Of a stretch of 8,250 nucleotides of DNA, positions 6,130-8,250 are shown one piece after another (position 1 is the first letter of the stretch; every line of letters begins with the position of its first letter). The notes beneath the pieces are model-generated. The model was not told the origin of the DNA. It made no database searches and worked only from the letters and a program-made list of their open reading frames with translations. This DNA comes from PVC group bacterium (GTDB lineage Bacteria; Verrucomicrobiota; Kiritimatiellia; CAIKKV01; PXCX01), in assembly GCA_003567575.1 (NCBI GenBank), contig PWZG01000098.1, positions 1 to 8,250 of the forward strand. The letters run 5' to 3'. The translations under genes and the position numbers were made by a program.

Positions 6130-7530
6130 TCAATGCGCCCGCCGCGTACCACCGCTGGATCTGCCGCCACCGCCGGTACCGACACTATAACAGGTGTCGC
6201 TGTTCTCCGCCAGCCATTCCCTGCCTCTGCGGCGAAACTCCGGGTCTTCCCAGGTTTTCAGCGCCCGACAATAACGGCAAGAGCTTTCGAGCGCCGATGG
6301 TCCCTGGGATTCGTAGATCGGTAAATGGTTTTCGATATGATCACGCCAATCCAGATTGAAACTGCCGCCGGCGGGCGCCGATGAGGCATCTACCGGGATC
6401 AAACGCACGTCGTCGAAAGCCGGCAATACGATTCCGTGAATGTCAACCCGATCGTCGCCTAGCGTTCCGAACGGTTTTGCCGCCGCGGTCCAGGTAATAC
6501 CATCGGAATCGGCGCCGGGAGTCAAACGGTCCGCTTCCGCCTCGATCCGTATCGCGACGTCGGCGCCCGTCACATCATATTCCGGATATACCGTTCCCAC
6601 CACGGGAAATCCGCTGCCGGACGCGAAGATATCCCAATCCGACCATCTGCCGGGATCGTAGGCGTACCAGGTGGCCTCGATTTCCAGGATGGTTTCGTCA
6701 ATCACGGTATCCCCCAAATCACGTTCGGCCCGTATCTCGTCCATGGCATCGACCGCTTCAAGGTCATCGATAAACGTCCAGCGTTGAAGGCCAAGCCCGA
6801 ATATTTCGCTGTTGATGGGCGAGAACAGAGGCAATAGTTCCGGAAGCGGCGGCCACCACCGGTAATTGGTGTAGTTGTCCAATAGTCCGGATTGATTGAA
6901 GTAAAACCAGCACCAGTCCATCCCGTTGACCGCATCGTAAAAATCCGGATGCAACAGGATATGGCCGCCCGTCGAATCGCGATAACGCTGCATATTGTCG
7001 GGCGCCGCCGCAATGCCGTGATTGCAAAGCATATCGAGCATATCGGCGTATTCGGACCAGGCATTTTCGAATGGCTCGGGAAACAGCATCTCGCCGTCGT
7101 CGCTGAACATAAAGGGATAATCGTTGCGCACGGTCTCGGCGTGTTCCCGCAAGTACTCGGTAAAACGCGAATTGACGTAAATACGGTTGTGTTTCGCTGC
7201 CTGTTGCGCCGCCATCGCACCGATCAGCGGGCCCACGTAATTAAGACGCGCCTGCAAGTCGGCAATACTTGCGGCGGTCTCCGTGTCTTCGCTCATCAAG
7301 GCCATGGCCTGCGCAATGTTCAGGTCGCCGATCATGTTCAACGTTTCACCCTGCCAGCGTGCCGCCGCCAACGCGGCGGCATCGCCTGCATTCTGGCTCA
7401 GCGTTTTGACATAAATGATTTTATGCAAATCGAAATGCCACATGGTCAGAAAGAAAAGTACCAGCACAATCATGATCAGAAAAATCAAGGTTTGCCCGCG
7501 CTGCCGCACTGTTGTGACATAACTCTTCAT
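6130..7530 (-). CDS. TadG-like (TadE/G superfamily) envelope protein with large unfamiliar C-terminal domain
   Basis: This 466-residue protein has an N-terminus typical of the putative Flp pilus-assembly TadE/G group: RQRGQTLIFLIMIVL at 9-23, a single membrane helix to about 30, then VKTLSQNAGDAAALAAAR at 41-58, the 'aDaAALAaA' signature. The remaining roughly 400 residues are extracytoplasmic and not recognised. They include a helical region (about 65-135), an aromatic-rich stretch (205-300) with DWCWFYFNQ, NYRWWPPLPELLP and YAYDPGRWSDWD, a beta-rich region (about 310-395), and a C-terminal CRYC at 418-421 before a Gly/Ser/Arg tail. TadG proteins often carry a von Willebrand A domain; no DxSxS metal site is visible here. 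The ATG overlaps the upstream stop (ATGA), with CAGGA nine bases upstream, so translation is probably coupled. It lies between two TadE-like genes, as expected for a minor pilus or envelope component. Confidence 0.85.
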   Translation of the reverse strand: MKSYVTTVRQRGQTLIFLIMIVLVLFFLTMWHFDLHKIIYVKTLSQNAGDAAALAAARWQGETLNMIGDLNIAQAMALMSEDTETAASIADLQARLNYVGPLIGAMAAQQAAKHNRIYVNSRFTEYLREHAETVRNDYPFMFSDDGEMLFPEPFENAWSEYADMLDMLCNHGIAAAPDNMQRYRDSTGGHILLHPDFYDAVNGMDWCWFYFNQSGLLDNYTNYRWWPPLPELLPLFSPINSEIFGLGLQRWTFIDDLEAVDAMDEIRAERDLGDTVIDETILEIEATWYAYDPGRWSDWDIFASGSGFPVVGTVYPEYDVTGADVAIRIEAEADRLTPGADSDGITWTAAAKPFGTLGDDRVDIHGIVLPAFDDVRLIPVDASSAPAGGSFNLDWRDHIENHLPIYESQGPSALESSCRYCRALKTWEDPEFRRRGREWLAENSDTCYSVGTGGGGRSSGGTRRAH

Positions 7531-8111
7531 AATTCCAAATCCTGAAGATACAACGGGAAATGTTTTTCCATTGACGCTTCACCGCGGATTTCCAGCGAAT
7601 CTCCCGCGTAATACAACTGATGCAAAGGGAACGTGAACGGAATGTCCTGATACACCTGGAAATCGACTTGATCGCCGAATCCTGTCTGTTGATGGGAATA
7701 CTCGACGTCATCCCATAATTCATAATCCAGAATACCGGACAGGTTGCCATGCCGTTCGGCGCCGAGATACAACGGAATACGCGCTTCCTCCACATCCTGT
7801 TGCGCTGATGGGCCGCCGTCGATTGACGGAAACAACAACAAACCGGCGCTGGGTATCGTGCCGACACGCACCGCCTTGAACACCATAAACTGATTGAATC
7901 CGACCGTGCGCGCGCGCGCGCCACGAGACGCCGCATAATCCATGATCTCTTGCGCGGCGAATAAACGCGAAATCTGCAGTAACCCGAAACAAATCAGGCA
8001 CAACAACAGAATCACGATACACGATTCAATCAACGCCTGCCCCGACCGGTTGCCGGGCCGGTCGGAGTTTGGAGACGCTGAATGCGCACATCGCAAGCAT
8101 GTCTTTTGCAT
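7527..8111 (-). CDS. tadE: TadE-like minor pseudopilin (first copy)
   Basis: This 194-residue protein has a TadE-type N-terminus: a leader with two cysteines (MQKTCLRC), then RSGQALIESCIVILLLCLIC at 22-41 with the GQA..E pattern (Gln25, Glu29), a single membrane helix to about 52, and AAQEIMDYAASRGARARTVG. TadE pseudopilins are processed by the tad prepilin peptidase and support Flp pilus biogenesis. The extracytoplasmic portion (about 72-194) is not conserved with well-known TadE proteins, but LYYAGDSLEIRGEASM at 166-181 matches the C-terminus of the second TadE-like protein. The ATG at 8111 has a near-consensus Shine-Dalgarno five bases upstream, the strongest in the window, fitting the first gene of a translation-coupled set. 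The stop overlaps the next gene (ATGA). A (GC)7 tract lies within the coding region. Confidence 0.9.
   Translation of the reverse strand: MQKTCLRCAHSASPNSDRPGNRSGQALIESCIVILLLCLICFGLLQISRLFAAQEIMDYAASRGARARTVGFNQFMVFKAVRVGTIPSAGLLLFPSIDGGPSAQQDVEEARIPLYLGAERHGNLSGILDYELWDDVEYSHQQTGFGDQVDFQVYQDIPFTFPLHQLYYAGDSLEIRGEASMEKHFPLYLQDLEL
7908..7921. repeat. (GC)7 dinucleotide tract inside tadE
   Basis: Fourteen bases of alternating G and C lie inside the first tadE-like gene, encoding the ARAR part of SRGARARTVG just after the membrane helix. The tract is prone to slippage, and gain or loss of one unit would frameshift the protein. Whether this happens is unknown; it may only reflect Ala/Arg codon choice. 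Confidence 0.6.
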
Positions 8112-8116
8112 AAAAC

Positions 8117-8125
8117 ACCACCTTA
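8117..8125 (-). promoter_or_regulatory. near-consensus ribosome binding site for the first tadE
   Basis: On the minus strand TAAGGTGGT matches the full anti-Shine-Dalgarno complement TAAGGAGGT at 8 of 9 bases, five bases before the ATG at 8111. This fixes the start of the first tadE-like gene and indicates the host uses standard Shine-Dalgarno initiation. Confidence 0.75.
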
Positions 8126-8210
8126 TCCGGCGCGCGCGTCTGAGAGAACGGGAGAAATCCGGTCGACGCGTACGGGATGCGACTACGGAACAAAGTTTAC
8201 GGATTAAAAG

Positions 8211-8240
8211 ACGCTTAGTCTCCCTACACGCTTAATCTCC
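8211..8240. repeat. 13-bp direct repeat with 17-bp period
   Basis: ACGCTTAGTCTCC (8211-8223) and ACGCTTAATCTCC (8228-8240) differ at one base and start 17 bases apart, about 100 bases upstream of the first tadE start codon. A tandem operator for a regulator is one reading; a chance or decaying duplication is another. The window edge hides whether more copies follow. Confidence 0.5.
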
Positions 8241-8250
8241 GTCTTCAGTC

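Larger units (their letters stand above)
8112..8250 (-). other. region upstream of the first tadE; possible upstream gene tail
   Basis: These 139 bases precede the first tadE. They contain a ribosome binding site, a direct repeat and no convincing sigma-70 promoter pair. On the minus strand two short open tails enter from the window edge: one ends TEDGD at the TAA at 8232-8234, the other ends LKTEIKRVGRLSVF at the TAA at 8204-8206. Either could be the C-terminus of an upstream gene, but neither is long enough to decide. Confidence 0.3.

Noticed and set aside
5450..6190. 246-codon plus-strand open frame beginning in the REP-like palindrome
   Set aside because: It begins with the translated repeat (LSFRACRGISGF, a familiar artefact of such repeats) and then runs antisense across the second tadE-like gene, whose own frame has clear family motifs.
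6892..7545. 217-codon plus-strand open frame opposite the TadG-like gene
   Set aside because: It is antisense to a gene with a TadE/G N-terminus, operon overlaps and a ribosome binding site, and it has no recognisable protein features.
1..8250. CRISPR array, tRNA, rRNA or insertion sequence
   Set aside because: No regularly spaced repeat series, no tRNA or rRNA-like segment and no transposase frame was seen on either strand.

Overview
The window is a single strand-coherent block. All eight confidently called genes lie on the minus strand, so they are transcribed from position 8111 down to 118. Together they form most of a Tad (tight adherence / Flp pilus) locus, a type IVc pilus assembly system of the type II secretion superfamily. 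In transcription order they are: a TadE-like minor pseudopilin (8111-7527), a large TadG-like envelope protein (7530-6130), a second TadE-like pseudopilin (6112-5549), an unrecognised secreted or anchored protein (5372-4518), CpaB/RcpC (4479-3613), a CpaF/TadA ATPase with an N-terminal FHA domain (3616-1940), TadB (1940-1050) and TadC (1044-118).

Most junctions are ATGA, TGATG or few-base overlaps (7530/7527, 3616/3613, 1940/1940, 1044/1050), which indicates translational coupling in an operon. There are two interior breaks. One is a gap of about 176 bp (5373-5548) carrying a short hairpin and a REP-like inverted repeat. The other is a 38-bp gap before cpaB. The break at 5373-5548 separates the pseudopilin genes from the machine genes and could attenuate or process the transcript.

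Inferred roles: the FHA-CpaF ATPase powers assembly through the TadB/TadC inner-membrane platform. CpaB acts in the periplasm next to the secretin. The two TadE-like proteins and the TadG-like protein are minor pseudopilins or envelope components. No Flp major pilin, prepilin peptidase, secretin (RcpA/CpaC), TadZ/CpaE or TadD is visible, so these must lie outside the window or be missing. The usual position of the secretin and TadZ, between cpaB and cpaF, is closed by a 4-base overlap.

The organism is probably Gram-negative-like (CpaB present), moderately GC-rich, and uses Shine-Dalgarno sequences. FHA-CpaF fusions and large unfamiliar tad-linked envelope proteins would suit an environmental lineage such as the PVC group (Planctomycetota, Verrucomicrobiota, Kiritimatiellota) or a deltaproteobacterial-type lineage. 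This is a weak inference with no marker gene behind it.

Edges: positions 1-66 probably hold the start of a further operon gene, but its reading frame is disturbed. Positions 8112-8250 hold a strong ribosome binding site, a 17-bp-period direct repeat and possibly the tail of an upstream gene.
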